Assembly: GCF_002754935.1 (NCBI RefSeq)
Contig: NZ_CP018092.1
Span: 930,001-994,000 of the forward strand
From: Thermostichus lividus PCC 6715
Lineage (GTDB): Bacteria > Cyanobacteriota > Cyanobacteriia > Thermosynechococcales > Thermosynechococcaceae
DNA: 64,000 nucleotides
Reading direction: 5' to 3'
Part shown: positions 8,477-17,958 of the stretch, piece after piece
Layout: each line of letters starts with the position of its first letter
Numbering within the stretch: the stretch's first letter is position 1
The notes under the pieces: generated by a model
What the model was told of the DNA's origin: nothing
Databases searched by the model: none
The model's input: only the letters and a program-made list of their open reading frames with translations
Translations under genes and position numbers: made by a program

Positions 8477-8803
8477 ATGACCCAAACCTTCCACATTGAA
8501 CTATCCCACCACGGCCAAACCTACCACTTTGCAGCAGCAGCCGATAAGCCTATTTTGCGATCGGCCACCGCCGCTGGCATTGATTTACCCAGTTCTTGCA
8601 ATGCTGGGGTGTGCACCACCTGTGCTGCTCAAATCCAGGAGGGCACCGTTGATCATGGTGATGCCATGGGCTTAAGTCCAGACCTACGGGACAAGGGCTA
8701 TGTGCTGTTGTGTGTAGCGCGCCCCTGCTCTGATCTCAAACTTATTTCGGAAAAAGAAGAAGAGGTCTATAACCTCCAGTTTGGTCAGTTCCAGAAATCG
8801 TAG
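8477..8803 (+). CDS. C-terminally extended plant-type [2Fe-2S] ferredoxin (FdC type)
   Basis: Small electron carrier. Cysteines of the 2Fe-2S cluster are in SCNAGVCTTCA and the distal LLC. After the core fold it carries an extra tail ending VYNLQFGQFQ, the mark of the FdC group rather than of photosynthetic PetF. Start chosen at ATG 8477 (MTQTFH); a TTG two codons earlier is possible. Length 108. A related protein with the same tail pattern is encoded at 54600-54986. Redox partner unknown. Confidence 0.9.
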   Translation: MTQTFHIELSHHGQTYHFAAAADKPILRSATAAGIDLPSSCNAGVCTTCAAQIQEGTVDHGDAMGLSPDLRDKGYVLLCVARPCSDLKLISEKEEEVYNLQFGQFQKS

Positions 8804-8811
8804 GGGCTTTC

Positions 8812-9393
8812 ATGGATGATTTGCCTGCCCTCAGCCGTACCCAAATTCTCGTGGCCATGGCGCTCACTGCCATCCTCTGGCTGATCTTGGCTCGCATTTG
8901 GCTATACACCCCCTTTGCTGGCGGGCTACTGCCCCTTGAATGGAACGGATGGGCGTTTAGCATTGGCTTGGGGTTGTGCTGTGGCATTACAGGGCTAAGT
9001 GGACTTCTCTACGTCGTGTGGCCGTCCTATCGCCAAGCCTCCGATACCTATCTCACCTTTGTCCTCACTCCCTTAGCGTGGCCAGATCTTCTATGGATTG
9101 GCCTGTTGCCCGGCCTGAGCGAAGAACTCCTGTTTCGGGGGGTACTGCTCCCCAGTTTAGGTCTCAACTGGGCGGGCATTATTGGCACCTCTATTTGTTT
9201 TGGGATTCTTCACGCCGGAACCCGACAACACTGGCCCTATGCCCTGTGGGCAACTATTGTGGGTGGGCTTTTTGCCTATAGTGCTGTGGCCACCCACAAC
9301 TTACTCTTGCCGATTGTGGCACACACCTGCACGAATTGGCTGGCAGCCATCCTCTGGAAGATTCAACAGAGGCTGCCAAACCCTCGCCAATAA
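8812..9393 (+). CDS. CPBP-family intramembrane metalloprotease
   Basis: Membrane protein of the CAAX-protease/bacteriocin-processing (Rce1-like) family. It has about five to six hydrophobic helices and the three conserved motifs: EELLFRG (EExxxR), FGILHAG (FxxxH) and HTCTNW (HxxxN). Bacterial members process or protect against peptides or mature membrane proteins; the substrate here is unknown. It starts 8 bases after the ferredoxin stop, so the two are probably cotranscribed. Length 193 residues is normal. Confidence 0.87.
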   Translation: MDDLPALSRTQILVAMALTAILWLILARIWLYTPFAGGLLPLEWNGWAFSIGLGLCCGITGLSGLLYVVWPSYRQASDTYLTFVLTPLAWPDLLWIGLLPGLSEELLFRGVLLPSLGLNWAGIIGTSICFGILHAGTRQHWPYALWATIVGGLFAYSAVATHNLLLPIVAHTCTNWLAAILWKIQQRLPNPRQ

Positions 9394-9537
9394 GTGGCTC
9401 CTAAGTGCTTCAAATTTTCGTATCGTGGCTCAACCCCAAGGAATTAGGTCAATGACCCACCGCTGAGCCTACGCTAGAGTGGGATGTGTGTCTCAACTAT
9501 CAACATCAATTCAGTAGCAATAGAGTATTCAAAAAAT

Positions 9538-9577
9538 CCTACCTGCTAATGCAAGGTGGGGGCTCGGAGGTTTTTTG
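9538..9577 (+). mobile_element. Hairpin resembling an IS200/IS605 right end, supplying the ACR3 leader
   Basis: CCTACCTGC and GCAAGGTGGGG form an imperfect stem (loop TAAT), followed by GGCTCGGAGGTTTTTTG directly before the ACR3 ATG. The 12-mer CTCGGAGGTTTT recurs at 41641-41652, also just after a GC-rich hairpin. Hairpin plus this tail looks like the right end of a TnpB-type element. The GGAGG in it sits at the right distance to act as the ribosome-binding site of ACR3. Transposon origin is inference; it could instead be an ArsR-type operator. Confidence 0.4.
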
Positions 9578-10681
9578 ATGAAGCTAGGTCTATTTCAGCG
9601 CTACCTCACCCTTTGGGTATGTTTGTGTATTTTGGTAGGCATTGCATTAGGGCGACTATTTCCAAATGTTGCTGTGGCTCTGGATACCATGAGCATTTAC
9701 CAAGTATCCATTCCCATCGCCATCTGTTTGTTTTTCATGATGTACCCGATCATGGTCAAGATTGATTTTACCCAAATCGATCGCGCCTTTCGCACCCCTA
9801 AACCGGTGGTGCTGACCTTAGTGGTGAACTGGTTGATCAAGCCTTTTACTATGTTGGCGATCGCCCAATTCTTTTTAGGGTGGCTCTTCAGTCCTTGGCT
9901 GGCAGGCACAGAACTGATTCACGGACAGGAGATTTCCCTCACGCAGTCCTATATTGCCGGAGCGGTGCTGCTGGGGATTGCCCCCTGTACCGCGATGGTG
10001 CTGATGTGGGGGTACCTCGCCTTTGGAAACCAAGGACTAACACTGGTGATGGTGGCCATTAATTCCCTCACGATGCTGTTTTTGTATGCACCGCTGGGTC
10101 GGTTGCTGTTGTCTGCCAGTCACTTATCGGTACCTTGGGCCACGATTATGCTGTCAGTTTTAATTTATGTGGGGTTACCGCTGCTGTGTGGGGTTTATAG
10201 TCGTCACTGGATTTTGAAACACAAAGGTTCCGAGTGGTTTGAAAAACAGTTTTTGAAATATCTCGATCCGGTGGCTATTTCAGCGCTGCTGATTACCTTG
10301 GTGTTGCTGTTTACTTTTAAGGGGGAATTGATTGTCAATAATCCATTCCATATCTTCTTAATTGCCGTACCGCTGTTTATTCAAACCAACCTTATTTTCT
10401 GGATAGGTTATGTGGCGGCGCTAAAACTCAAGCTCTGCTACGAAGATGCGGCTCCGGCTGCGATGATTGGGGCAAGTAATCATTTTGAAGTGGCGATCGC
10501 AACCGCTGTTACATTGTTTGGGCTGAACTCTGGTGCAGCACTGGCCACCGTTGTGGGGGTCTTAATTGAAGTGCCCGTCATGCTGATGCTAGTGGGCATT
10601 TGTCAGCGCACAGCATTTTGGTTCCCACGAGAACCACACAAAGCCAGTTTAGTGGATCCACGCTGTCGAATTTTGGAGTAA
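9578..10681 (+). CDS. ACR3-family arsenite efflux transporter
   Basis: Inner-membrane As(III)/H+ antiporter giving arsenite resistance. The 367-residue protein has about ten transmembrane helices and the ACR3 signature around the essential cysteine in [11 protein letters not shown], plus [13 protein letters not shown] near the end. Start at ATG 9578 is set by GGAGG 7 bases upstream; a TTG one codon before is less likely. No arsR or arsC gene is adjacent, so the regulator and any reductase must be elsewhere or absent. Confidence 0.93.
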   Translation: MKLGLFQRYLTLWVCLCILVGIALGRLFPNVAVALDTMSIYQVSIPIAICLFFMMYPIMVKIDFTQIDRAFRTPKPVVLTLVVNWLIKPFTMLAIAQFFLGWLFSPWLAGTELIHGQEISLTQSYIAGAVLLGIAPCTAMVLMWGYLAFGNQGLTLVMVAINSLTMLFLYAPLGRLLLSASHLSVPWATIMLSVLIYVGLPLLCGVYSRHWILKHKGSEWFEKQFLKYLDPVAISALLITLVLLFTFKGELIVNNPFHIFLIAVPLFIQTNLIFWIGYVAALKLKLCYEDAAPAAMIGASNHFEVAIATAVTLFGLNSGAALATVVGVLIEVPVMLMLVGICQRTAFWFPREPHKASLVDPRCRILE

Positions 10682-10758
10682 AGCCACCCCAGCCCCTCGC
10701 CGTTTGGGGTAGCAACTACAATAAGGTAGAAAAATCCGTGCCGAAGGGAGACGTAAGG

Positions 10759-11922
10759 ATGGAGTTGGCAACGCGGGTGATGCGGGTCACGCCGTCGGTA
10801 ACTTTAATGATTGATGCCAAAGCAAAGGCCATGCGAGCCGCAGGGGAAGATGTTTGTAGCTTTAGTGCCGGAGAACCGGACTTTGACACCCCTGCCCACA
10901 TCCGCGACGCTGCTAAGATGGCTCTGGATCAAGGCAAAACCCGTTATGGGCCAGCAGCAGGCGAACCCGCCTTACGTCAAGCCATTGCCGACAAACTCAG
11001 AACTGAGAACCACCTCCCTTACACCGCTGAAAACATTCTTGTGACCAATGGCGGCAAGCAGTCCCTTTTTAACTTAATGCTGGCGCTGATCAACCCTGGG
11101 GATGAGGTCATTATTCCAGCACCCTATTGGGTCAGCTATCCAGAAATGGTGCATTTGGCGAGTGGCACGCCTGTCATTGTCCACACCACTGCTGAAACAG
11201 GCTACCGCATTACCCCCGCTCAACTGGAGGCGGCGATCACCCCCAAAACCCGCCTGTTTGTCCTCAACTCCCCCAGCAACCCCACGGGTATGGTCTATAC
11301 CCCAGCGGAAATTCGGGCATTGGCAGAGGTCGTTGTGCGCCATCGGTTGTGGGTGGTGTCGGATGAAATTTATGAAAAAATTCTCTACGATGAGGCAGAA
11401 CACTTAAGTATTGGTGCTGTTAGCGACGCTGCCTTTAGCTACACCATTGTCAGCAGTGGTTTTGCGAAGGCCTACGCCATGACAGGGTGGCGAGTGGGGT
11501 ACCTTGCTGGTTCCGCTGAGCTGATTAAAGCCACGACAAAAATTCAGGGGCACAGCACCTCGAATGTCTGCACGTTTGCGCAGTACGGGGCGATCGCCGC
11601 TCTCCAAGGCAGCCAAGATTGCGTCGCCCAGATGCTAGCAGCCTTTCGCCAGCGTCGCCAGCGGATGTATGCCGGAATTACAGGCATTCCCCAACTGCGT
11701 TGCGTCCAACCCCAAGGGGCATTTTATCTATTTGTGGACATTGCCAAAACCGGGCTGAGTTCCGTGGAGTTTTGCGATCGCCTCCTCGAAGAGGCCAAAG
11801 TAGCCACTATTCCAGGTAAAGCCTTTGGCATGGATGATCATATTCGCCTGTCCTATGCGACGGATATTGAAACGATAGAAAAGGGGTTGGAGCGGCTAGC
11901 AGCGTTTGTCGCCCAACTGTGA
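10759..11922 (+). CDS. aspC: Aspartate aminotransferase, class I (subgroup Ib type)
   Basis: PLP enzyme exchanging amino groups between aspartate and 2-oxoglutarate; Ib members of cyanobacteria can also transaminate prephenate. Visible features are [11 protein letters not shown] near residue 36, SPSNPTG at 171-177 and the PLP-binding Lys237 in [12 protein letters not shown]. An ATG at 10759 preceded by GTAAGG gives 387 residues, the usual size. An in-frame upstream frame from 10600 would overlap the ACR3 gene and is rejected. Strand is the same as ACR3 but a 77-base gap separates them. Confidence 0.9.
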   Translation: MELATRVMRVTPSVTLMIDAKAKAMRAAGEDVCSFSAGEPDFDTPAHIRDAAKMALDQGKTRYGPAAGEPALRQAIADKLRTENHLPYTAENILVTNGGKQSLFNLMLALINPGDEVIIPAPYWVSYPEMVHLASGTPVIVHTTAETGYRITPAQLEAAITPKTRLFVLNSPSNPTGMVYTPAEIRALAEVVVRHRLWVVSDEIYEKILYDEAEHLSIGAVSDAAFSYTIVSSGFAKAYAMTGWRVGYLAGSAELIKATTKIQGHSTSNVCTFAQYGAIAALQGSQDCVAQMLAAFRQRRQRMYAGITGIPQLRCVQPQGAFYLFVDIAKTGLSSVEFCDRLLEEAKVATIPGKAFGMDDHIRLSYATDIETIEKGLERLAAFVAQL

Positions 11923-11983
11923 ACGTGGTCAACAGGAGACGGCTCAGCATCAGTCTTGTCGAATCGCGGTATTCATGGCTAGG

Positions 11984-12013
11984 ATCGGAGCACGAGATCA
12001 ACCCTGCTCCGAT
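11984..12013. repeat. Inverted repeat between aspC and the SWIM gene
   Basis: Eight-base arms ATCGGAGC and GCTCCGAT flank 14 bases. It may end the aspC transcript or shape the leader of the SWIM gene; there is no T-run, so a classical terminator is not supported. Confidence 0.35.
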
Positions 12014-12067
12014 GGCGTGCGGTCAATTCTTTCAGTCTGCGCAAACGTTTGCAAGGTCACCCCTCCT

Positions 12068-13009
12068 ATGAAACAGCCCCAGATTTTAAGAATTACCCGT
12101 AAGGCTGCCAGCCTCAAGGAAAAACAAAAGCAGCAACAACAGGCGCCTGCAACCACCAGCCCTTCAACTCCAACTGAGGCTGCCGTTGTGGCCACTGACC
12201 CTCAAGCGTTATCGCCCGATCGCCAACAGTGGTGGAGTGAGCGTTGGATCAGTGTTCTAGAATCCTTTGGCTGGCGACGACGGATGGAGCGGGCGCGGAT
12301 TTATGTGCGCGAAGGACGTGTGCTAACCCTAGAGTTCAAAGGCAATCAGGTGCATGCCCAAGTGCAAGGAACTGCTCCTGCCCCCTACCATGTGACACTA
12401 CACCTCGATGCTTTTACCGCTGAGCAGTGGCAATACGTTATTGACAGCATGGCTCAGCAAGCTCTCTACAGCGCAAAACTCTTAGCCGGAGAGTTGCCCC
12501 CCAGCATTGAAGAGGTCTTTACCCAAGCGGGGTTGAGTTTGTTCCCCTTCACCAAGTTCGATATCCACAGCCGCTGCAATTGCCCAGATCCCGTCAATCC
12601 CTGTAAGCACATTGGTGCAGTCTATTACCTGCTGGGTCAACGCTTTAAGGAAGACCCCTTTTTGCTGTTTCAGTTGCGAGGTAGAACCAAAGACGAGATT
12701 TTGCGGCAGATGCGGCACTCCCGCGCAACTCCAGAGTCCCAGCCACTACCCCCACCCCCCCTACTGACCTATACTCCCCCCAAAACCGATGCTAGGTTTT
12801 GGCAGTACACTGCCCCACTTCCTGCCGATTTGGTAGTGCTTGTGCCCCCAGGGCAACCGGATGCTGTCCTGTCGGTGCTCCTCCCCCTTCCCCACGAGAA
12901 TGCCGGTGAGGCCTCTCACTTAATGAATTGTTTACAGCAGATGTATAACACGGCAAGTTTGGCTGCCTGTCAATTAGCTATGAGCGAGCCCTTGGAGCCA
13001 TCAGACTAG
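12068..13009 (+). CDS. SWIM zinc-finger protein
   Basis: The protein (313 residues from ATG 12068, preceded by CCTCC-poor sequence) has a Gln/Ala-rich N-terminal linker and a SWIM zinc finger at about 175-210, with the C-x-C and C-x-H pairs visible in SRCNCPD and NPCKHIGAVYYLL. SWIM fingers bind DNA or protein; in many cyanobacteria such genes sit next to a SNF2-type helicase, but none is present here. The C-terminal third is Pro-rich and not recognised. The upstream frame from 11906 overlaps the aspC end and has no support. Confidence 0.78.
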   Translation: MKQPQILRITRKAASLKEKQKQQQQAPATTSPSTPTEAAVVATDPQALSPDRQQWWSERWISVLESFGWRRRMERARIYVREGRVLTLEFKGNQVHAQVQGTAPAPYHVTLHLDAFTAEQWQYVIDSMAQQALYSAKLLAGELPPSIEEVFTQAGLSLFPFTKFDIHSRCNCPDPVNPCKHIGAVYYLLGQRFKEDPFLLFQLRGRTKDEILRQMRHSRATPESQPLPPPPLLTYTPPKTDARFWQYTAPLPADLVVLVPPGQPDAVLSVLLPLPHENAGEASHLMNCLQQMYNTASLAACQLAMSEPLEPSD

Positions 13010-13035
13010 GGAGCAGGTGGAGACCCCGCTAAGTC

Positions 13036-14391
13036 TTAGGGTGTCACAGTGAAAGACTGTGTTAAGGTCAACCCTAAATCCGTATTAGCATCAATAACCA
13101 CAACACGACGAACCGCAGGATCAATCACCCCACCAATGGTTGCGCCGGCAGCCGCACCGGTAATGACTTTTTCTGGGGTAATCTGGCGATCGCCAATAAC
13201 AGCAGAGGCACCCGTGGCCAAGGCCGCCCCAATGAGGGAGTCACGGACAACAGAGCTTGCTGGACGACCTTGGTTTGTTTCAATGGCTGCGCCAGCGGTT
13301 GCCCCCGTTAGCACTTTTAGGGGAGTAATGGTGCGATCGCCCGCCAAGCCAGAAATCCCTGCCGCGACAGCAGCACCGATCGCCGCATTGCGAAAGACAT
13401 TCCCAATATCGGGATCGCGGGTATCGCGAATTTTTTTGACTACATTTGAGGTTGCCGCTAGGGGAATCTGCTGGTTATTAATGACTACCGTATTGGCCAC
13501 GAACCGAGAGCCGCCTTGAGAGGGTTGAATTTGGCCATAGATTTCGCTACCGCTGGGAATCACTACTCGACCTTGGCTATCGCGGACATCCGCCGCCGCC
13601 ACCAGACGAATCGGCACAGTTTCCTTGGGAGTAACAATAATGCGCTCAGCATCGGGGAAGCGAGCCGGAATTCGTTGGCCTGCCGATAGAGCCATGGGGG
13701 TTGCACTGGCTCCTGCAACATACTGCATGGGCACTAAGGCTTGAGCACCGGCTGTGCGAGTCGCTTGGCAGAGGAACGCAGCAATGTCGGCACGGGTGGC
13801 CAGTTGATTGGGGGCAAAAAATTGCACGTTGGGATAGTTCACGACCACTTGTTTAGCGGTTGCTGCCGCCACCCCCGAACGCCCATACTCGGGAATCGCC
13901 GTTGCATCACTGAATTGAGCCAAGGTTGCCTCCACAGAGGCTGGGGCAGGATACTGCAGGCCACTGGCTAAGGCCACTACCGCCTGTACTCGGGGAATAT
14001 TTTGATTGGGTTGAAAGACATTCCCCGGATAGCCGCTCAAAAATCCAGTACGGGTTGCATTTTGAATGGCACTAAACGCCCAGAAATTACTGGGAACATC
14101 GTTAAAGGTACTGGGGGTGCGCACCACGGGTGCATTGGGAAAAGCTTTCCCCAGCATGGCGGCATACTCCGCTCGCGTCACGGCGGCATTAGGGCGAAAG
14201 GTGCCATCGGGGTAACCGCTAATAATATTGCGGCTGGCCAAGTGATCAATACAGGCCTGCGCCCATGTATTTTGAGTATCTATAAAGCGGGATTGCGCCT
14301 GAACAGGAGTCATCAAGAGGGTGGCAAGAGTCCCTGAACTGAGTAAACCGCAGCTAAAAAACGCCATGCCACGCTGTGCTATGTTGTGCAT
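13036..14391 (-). CDS. SLH-domain envelope protein with glycine-zipper C-terminus
   Basis: A signal peptide ends near TPVQAQ (residues about 24-33). Three S-layer-homology repeats follow (about 36-215; for example IISGYPDGTFRPN, TRAEYAAML, TRADIAAFL), which in cyanobacteria anchor outer-membrane proteins to peptidoglycan. Residues 240-320 are a beta-rich unknown part, and the C-terminal 130 residues carry repeated Gly/Ala-rich segments (AIGAAVAAGISGLAGDR, GAALATGASAVIGDR, ITGAAAGATIGG), each followed by an I/LxP-x-K-V-I/L turn. It is not an OprB-type porin: no barrel domain is present. Convergent with the SWIM gene. Confidence 0.82.
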   Translation of the reverse strand: MHNIAQRGMAFFSCGLLSSGTLATLLMTPVQAQSRFIDTQNTWAQACIDHLASRNIISGYPDGTFRPNAAVTRAEYAAMLGKAFPNAPVVRTPSTFNDVPSNFWAFSAIQNATRTGFLSGYPGNVFQPNQNIPRVQAVVALASGLQYPAPASVEATLAQFSDATAIPEYGRSGVAAATAKQVVVNYPNVQFFAPNQLATRADIAAFLCQATRTAGAQALVPMQYVAGASATPMALSAGQRIPARFPDAERIIVTPKETVPIRLVAAADVRDSQGRVVIPSGSEIYGQIQPSQGGSRFVANTVVINNQQIPLAATSNVVKKIRDTRDPDIGNVFRNAAIGAAVAAGISGLAGDRTITPLKVLTGATAGAAIETNQGRPASSVVRDSLIGAALATGASAVIGDRQITPEKVITGAAAGATIGGVIDPAVRRVVVIDANTDLGLTLTQSFTVTP

Positions 14392-14533
14392 CGCAACATC
14401 TCCAAAAAGTTGAACAATTTCTGCAAAAATTTTGCAAGGCTTGACCCCTGCAGAGCCTGCTCAGGGTCTCCACACTGGGGCAATCACCATAGCCATGGTT
14501 AGATGGTTACGCCCTATGACGGAAATTGCTGCT

Positions 14534-16411
14534 TCAGGTTCCTTGGGGGGATGGTGTTTCACTGGGCACCAATACAGATTCCACGTGGGTATTGACGGGC
14601 CAGCCAGAGATGAGCGCCTGCGGTAGTGTATGGGGTTTGGGATTGTGCAGCAAATAGATGAGGCGATCGCCGGGCTGCCATTCTTCATTCGCTCGGACAA
14701 TGCGCAGCCCCTCGGGACGCTCCACCAATAGCGGCAGAACTTTTCCGGAGCGGATCAGCGCATCAAGGTGATCCCGTTGCAGATGGGATTGCTCCTCCTC
14801 GATCACCAGTTCACCAATCCGTACTGCCTCAGTCGCGATATATTGATTCCACGCTTTGATCGAGAGTTGGGAGGTAAAGGCCGCACTCATGCCGAGGGGG
14901 CACTCCTCAAGACTCAGGGCAGCTAAGACCCGGGGTGGGTGAAATTCTTCGAGGACTCGCTGCGCTAAAACAGCATTGACTTCAGTATTTTTGGTAACGG
15001 CCAAGTAGGTTCCCAATTGGGTAATCCCCGCCTCCTGCAGAATATTTAAGTCAAGGGCACTGCTAAGGTACACCGGCACGTGTTCTTTGCGGGCAATTTC
15101 TACGGCTTCGGCATCGGTGTCAATCATCACCACTTCTTCACCGCGATCGCGCAATAGTCGTGCGAGAAGACGACCCAAGGGAGTACACCCAGCAATCAAT
15201 ACCCCAGAGGCTCCTTGTGCCCGCACATTGAGCTTGGTAGCAACCCAGCGGGCTGTTAAGCCTTGGGCAAAGACCGTCATCAAAATCGTCAGGAACACTT
15301 GAGCTTTGATGGCATCACCGCCACTGATCCCAGCATTGGTGAGGGTAATGGCAAACAACGATGCCACCGAGGCAGCAACAATCCCCCGCGGGGCAATCCA
15401 ACTCAAAAAAGCCTTTTGCTGCCAGCTTAGATCACTGCCCCACGTACACACCGCTACCACCAAGGGGCGAATCACCAGCATTAACCACAGAACCGTTAAT
15501 ATCCCCGCTCCCCCTAGCTCCCTTAAGCTAGCAATGGACAGATCAGCGGCTAAAAGCACAAAGAGCACTGAAATGGAGAGGGTACTGAGTTGTCCTTTGA
15601 ACCGCCGCAACAGCCGCTCGCCGGGCACTTCACACCAGCGCAGCATCAGCCCAAAGACAACAGCAGTCATTAGTCCCGATTCACTCACCATTTCCTGGGA
15701 GAGCCACACCAGCCCCCACAGTACCGCCAACACCACCAGATTTCGTAGCTCGTCCTCTAAAAACCACGCCCAGCGCAAAAATCGGCTCAAGAGCCAGCCG
15801 CCAACACCGCCGATGACTGCCCCAGTGGCCAGTCGCTGTGCCACTCCCGTGGCGATCGCCGCCACCCCGAGGTCTTGCTCTAGCACCACATTCAGCACCA
15901 CCACCGCCAAAATAGCGCCGATGGGATCAATTAATACCCCTTCCCCTTCAAGGATTACCGCCAGCTTGTGCTCAACCCCCACCTGCCGCAGCAGCGGTCC
16001 TACGACCGTGGGCCCGGTCACAACCACAAGCGAGGCGTACAAAAAGGCAATGCGCCACGGAAAATCACCAATCCAGTGAGCCACCATCGCACCCGCGACA
16101 AGGGTGATTAGGCCCCCTACAGTCACCAACTTCCAGAGGCTACCGGTAATATCTTGATCGGCACGGCTGAGGTCTAAACTTAATCCCCCCTCAAACAGAA
16201 TGAGCGCTACACACAGGGGCACAAGTACCTCTAGGCCGTCCCCCAATATGTCCGGATGCACTAACCCCAAACCGCTGGGGCCGCAGAGAATTCCAGCCAA
16301 CAATAGCAGCACAATGCTGGGCAGGCGTAACCACTGGGCAGCGACTTGCGCACCAATGCCCAGAACGACTGTGATAACAAACAAACCAGTCAGTTGGGTA
16401 CTACTGTCCAT
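14534..16411 (-). CDS. Na+/H+ (cation:proton) antiporter with C-terminal nucleotide-binding-like domain
   Basis: A 625-residue membrane protein of the monovalent cation:proton antiporter superfamily. About 12 hydrophobic helices occupy residues 1-400, with the conserved ILFEGGLSLDL and VTGPTVVGPLLRQ motifs and EGEGVLIDPIGAI. From about 405 a TrkA-N/RCK-like Rossmann domain follows (VLIAGCTPLGRLLARLL, MIDTDAEAV), then a TrkA-C-like tail. Likely extrudes Na+ or controls pH; the nucleotide-like domain suggests ligand gating. Exact ion is not determinable. It stands alone on the minus strand. Confidence 0.9.
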   Translation of the reverse strand: MDSSTQLTGLFVITVVLGIGAQVAAQWLRLPSIVLLLLAGILCGPSGLGLVHPDILGDGLEVLVPLCVALILFEGGLSLDLSRADQDITGSLWKLVTVGGLITLVAGAMVAHWIGDFPWRIAFLYASLVVVTGPTVVGPLLRQVGVEHKLAVILEGEGVLIDPIGAILAVVVLNVVLEQDLGVAAIATGVAQRLATGAVIGGVGGWLLSRFLRWAWFLEDELRNLVVLAVLWGLVWLSQEMVSESGLMTAVVFGLMLRWCEVPGERLLRRFKGQLSTLSISVLFVLLAADLSIASLRELGGAGILTVLWLMLVIRPLVVAVCTWGSDLSWQQKAFLSWIAPRGIVAASVASLFAITLTNAGISGGDAIKAQVFLTILMTVFAQGLTARWVATKLNVRAQGASGVLIAGCTPLGRLLARLLRDRGEEVVMIDTDAEAVEIARKEHVPVYLSSALDLNILQEAGITQLGTYLAVTKNTEVNAVLAQRVLEEFHPPRVLAALSLEECPLGMSAAFTSQLSIKAWNQYIATEAVRIGELVIEEEQSHLQRDHLDALIRSGKVLPLLVERPEGLRIVRANEEWQPGDRLIYLLHNPKPHTLPQALISGWPVNTHVESVLVPSETPSPQGT

Positions 16412-16585
16412 GGCGACCTCCGCACGTCCTCAGTCTCGGCGTTCAGGGATGGATTGACGGGGAAACGTTTCTCCTTGCTCTACGCTAGGTACCGGCTCAG
16501 AGCTGCCAATTGTGATACGCAATCCAATCATTCCGTGAGGCAAGCATGATAACAGCATACTGGAAGTCTTTAAGAACTGCCAATT

Positions 16586-16906
16586 TCAATCAATCCTGTC
16601 AGGACGATAGCGTTGCCGCCCCCGCCACCACAGCCATGCGGCTGCAAGACACAGGGTGCAGTTGCCGACAAAGGTGAGAATTGCTTGCAGATCCACAAGC
16701 CATGCCAGACGAGGGGCATTATCGAAGTAATGCCATGTACAGGCACACATCGCACTAACAAGCGCCGGCAGCATTGCCCAGGCTAACCATCGCCAGCCTT
16801 CTTGGGGGCGGTATCGATGGAGTTGCTGCACAAACCAGATGGCGGCTATCCACTCAAGGACACTGGAAATATGAATAACCCACGTGGGGAGAGAAAGCGC
16901 GTGCAT
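16586..16906 (-). CDS. Ycf49-like membrane protein (DUF2499)
   Basis: A 106-residue, three-to-four-helix membrane protein conserved in cyanobacteria and plastids; function unknown. The start (LPTWVIHISSVLEW) and the Trp/His/Tyr-rich middle (ACTWHYFDN) are typical of DUF2499/Ycf49. Its ATG overlaps the stop of the zinc dehydrogenase by one base (TAATG), so it is the second gene of a two-gene, translationally coupled unit. Confidence 0.83.
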   Translation of the reverse strand: MHALSLPTWVIHISSVLEWIAAIWFVQQLHRYRPQEGWRWLAWAMLPALVSAMCACTWHYFDNAPRLAWLVDLQAILTFVGNCTLCLAAAWLWWRGRQRYRPDRID

Positions 16907-17958
16907 TAGGCATCCGGATAGATGAGAATCTTGTAGGTGTCGGCGGTGGGGGAGACGGCCTGCTCGACGGCCTCAGCCAGCTTTGCCAAGGGATAGCGAT
17001 CGCTGATGAGGGCATCCACATCAATACGACGATTAAAAATAATGTCACTGGCCAAGGACTGAAGGCGATAGGAGGAACTATAGCTGCCGAGGAGATCGAT
17101 TTCCCGGCGATAAAGAACATTGGGATTGAGGGGAATCTCCACTTCATCGGGAAATTCAGCAAAGAAGAGAATTTTGCCCCCCTTGCGGGTGCACTCCAGG
17201 GCTTGAAAAAAGGCGCTCTCGCTCGGAACGGCCAACAAACTGACATCCACCCCTAATCCTTGGGTGAGCGCTTGAATCTTGGCATTGAGATCCGCATCCC
17301 GGGCATCAAAGGCAGCAGCAGCACCCACTTCTTTGGCTTTAGCAATGCGGGAGGGGAGTAAATCGGTGGCGATCGCCCGTGCCCCAAACAGATTCACCAG
17401 CATAATAAACATCAGACCAATTGGTCCGGCGCCGGTAATCAGCACCGTTTGACCGGGGGCAATCCCCGCCTTCTTGACCGCCTTCAGGCAGCAGTTCGTC
17501 GGCTCCACAAAACTAGCTTGCTCATCGCTGATGTCCTCAGGAATTGGAATCAGCCCACCGTGCTGCACAATGTGACCGGGAACCTTCACGTATTCAGCAA
17601 ACCCACCGCCGCTGGGAATAAACCCTGCGGTTGTTGTAATCGTTTTATAGACATGGCACATCGAATAGTTTTCATTCAGGCAGTAGGTACAGTGCATACA
17701 GGGGATGTGGTGCATCACCACAACCCGCTGGCCCACCTGCCAGCCCTTTACCGCTGTCCCCACGGCAGCAATTTCCCCGGCTGTTTCGTGCCCAAAAATG
17801 CGCGGTGGCTCGTAGAGAGGGTAGCGGATCTTTTTAATGTCCGACTGGCACAACCCCACCACCTTAACCCGTACCAGCACCTCATCCGCTGCAATTTCCG
17901 GAATGGGTAACTCCTCGTAGCTAAGCTGGTTCACCCCTCGGAACACCTGTGCTTTCAT
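16906..17958 (-). CDS. Zinc-dependent medium-chain alcohol dehydrogenase
   Basis: NAD(P)-dependent polyol/alcohol dehydrogenase of the MDR superfamily. Catalytic zinc ligands are in VGLCQSD and the FGHETAGE motif; the structural-zinc cysteines are in HIPCMHCTYCLNENYSMC; the Rossmann motif GAGPIGLM is near residue 175. The start at 17958 (MKAQVF) is the family start; the longer frame from 18015 adds 19 unsupported residues. Substrate unknown; the sequence looks like threonine/sorbitol dehydrogenase relatives. Coupled to the Ycf49 gene downstream. Confidence 0.87.
   Translation of the reverse strand: MKAQVFRGVNQLSYEELPIPEIAADEVLVRVKVVGLCQSDIKKIRYPLYEPPRIFGHETAGEIAAVGTAVKGWQVGQRVVVMHHIPCMHCTYCLNENYSMCHVYKTITTTAGFIPSGGGFAEYVKVPGHIVQHGGLIPIPEDISDEQASFVEPTNCCLKAVKKAGIAPGQTVLITGAGPIGLMFIMLVNLFGARAIATDLLPSRIAKAKEVGAAAAFDARDADLNAKIQALTQGLGVDVSLLAVPSESAFFQALECTRKGGKILFFAEFPDEVEIPLNPNVLYRREIDLLGSYSSSYRLQSLASDIIFNRRIDVDALISDRYPLAKLAEAVEQAVSPTADTYKILIYPDA

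Noticed and set aside
10600-10758. N-terminal extension of the aspartate aminotransferase
   Set aside because: It overlaps the ACR3 gene and lacks family similarity; the ATG at 10759 has a good ribosome-binding site.
15306-16079. Long plus-strand frame of 257 codons
   Set aside because: It is the antisense of the well-supported cation:proton antiporter gene, with low-complexity composition.
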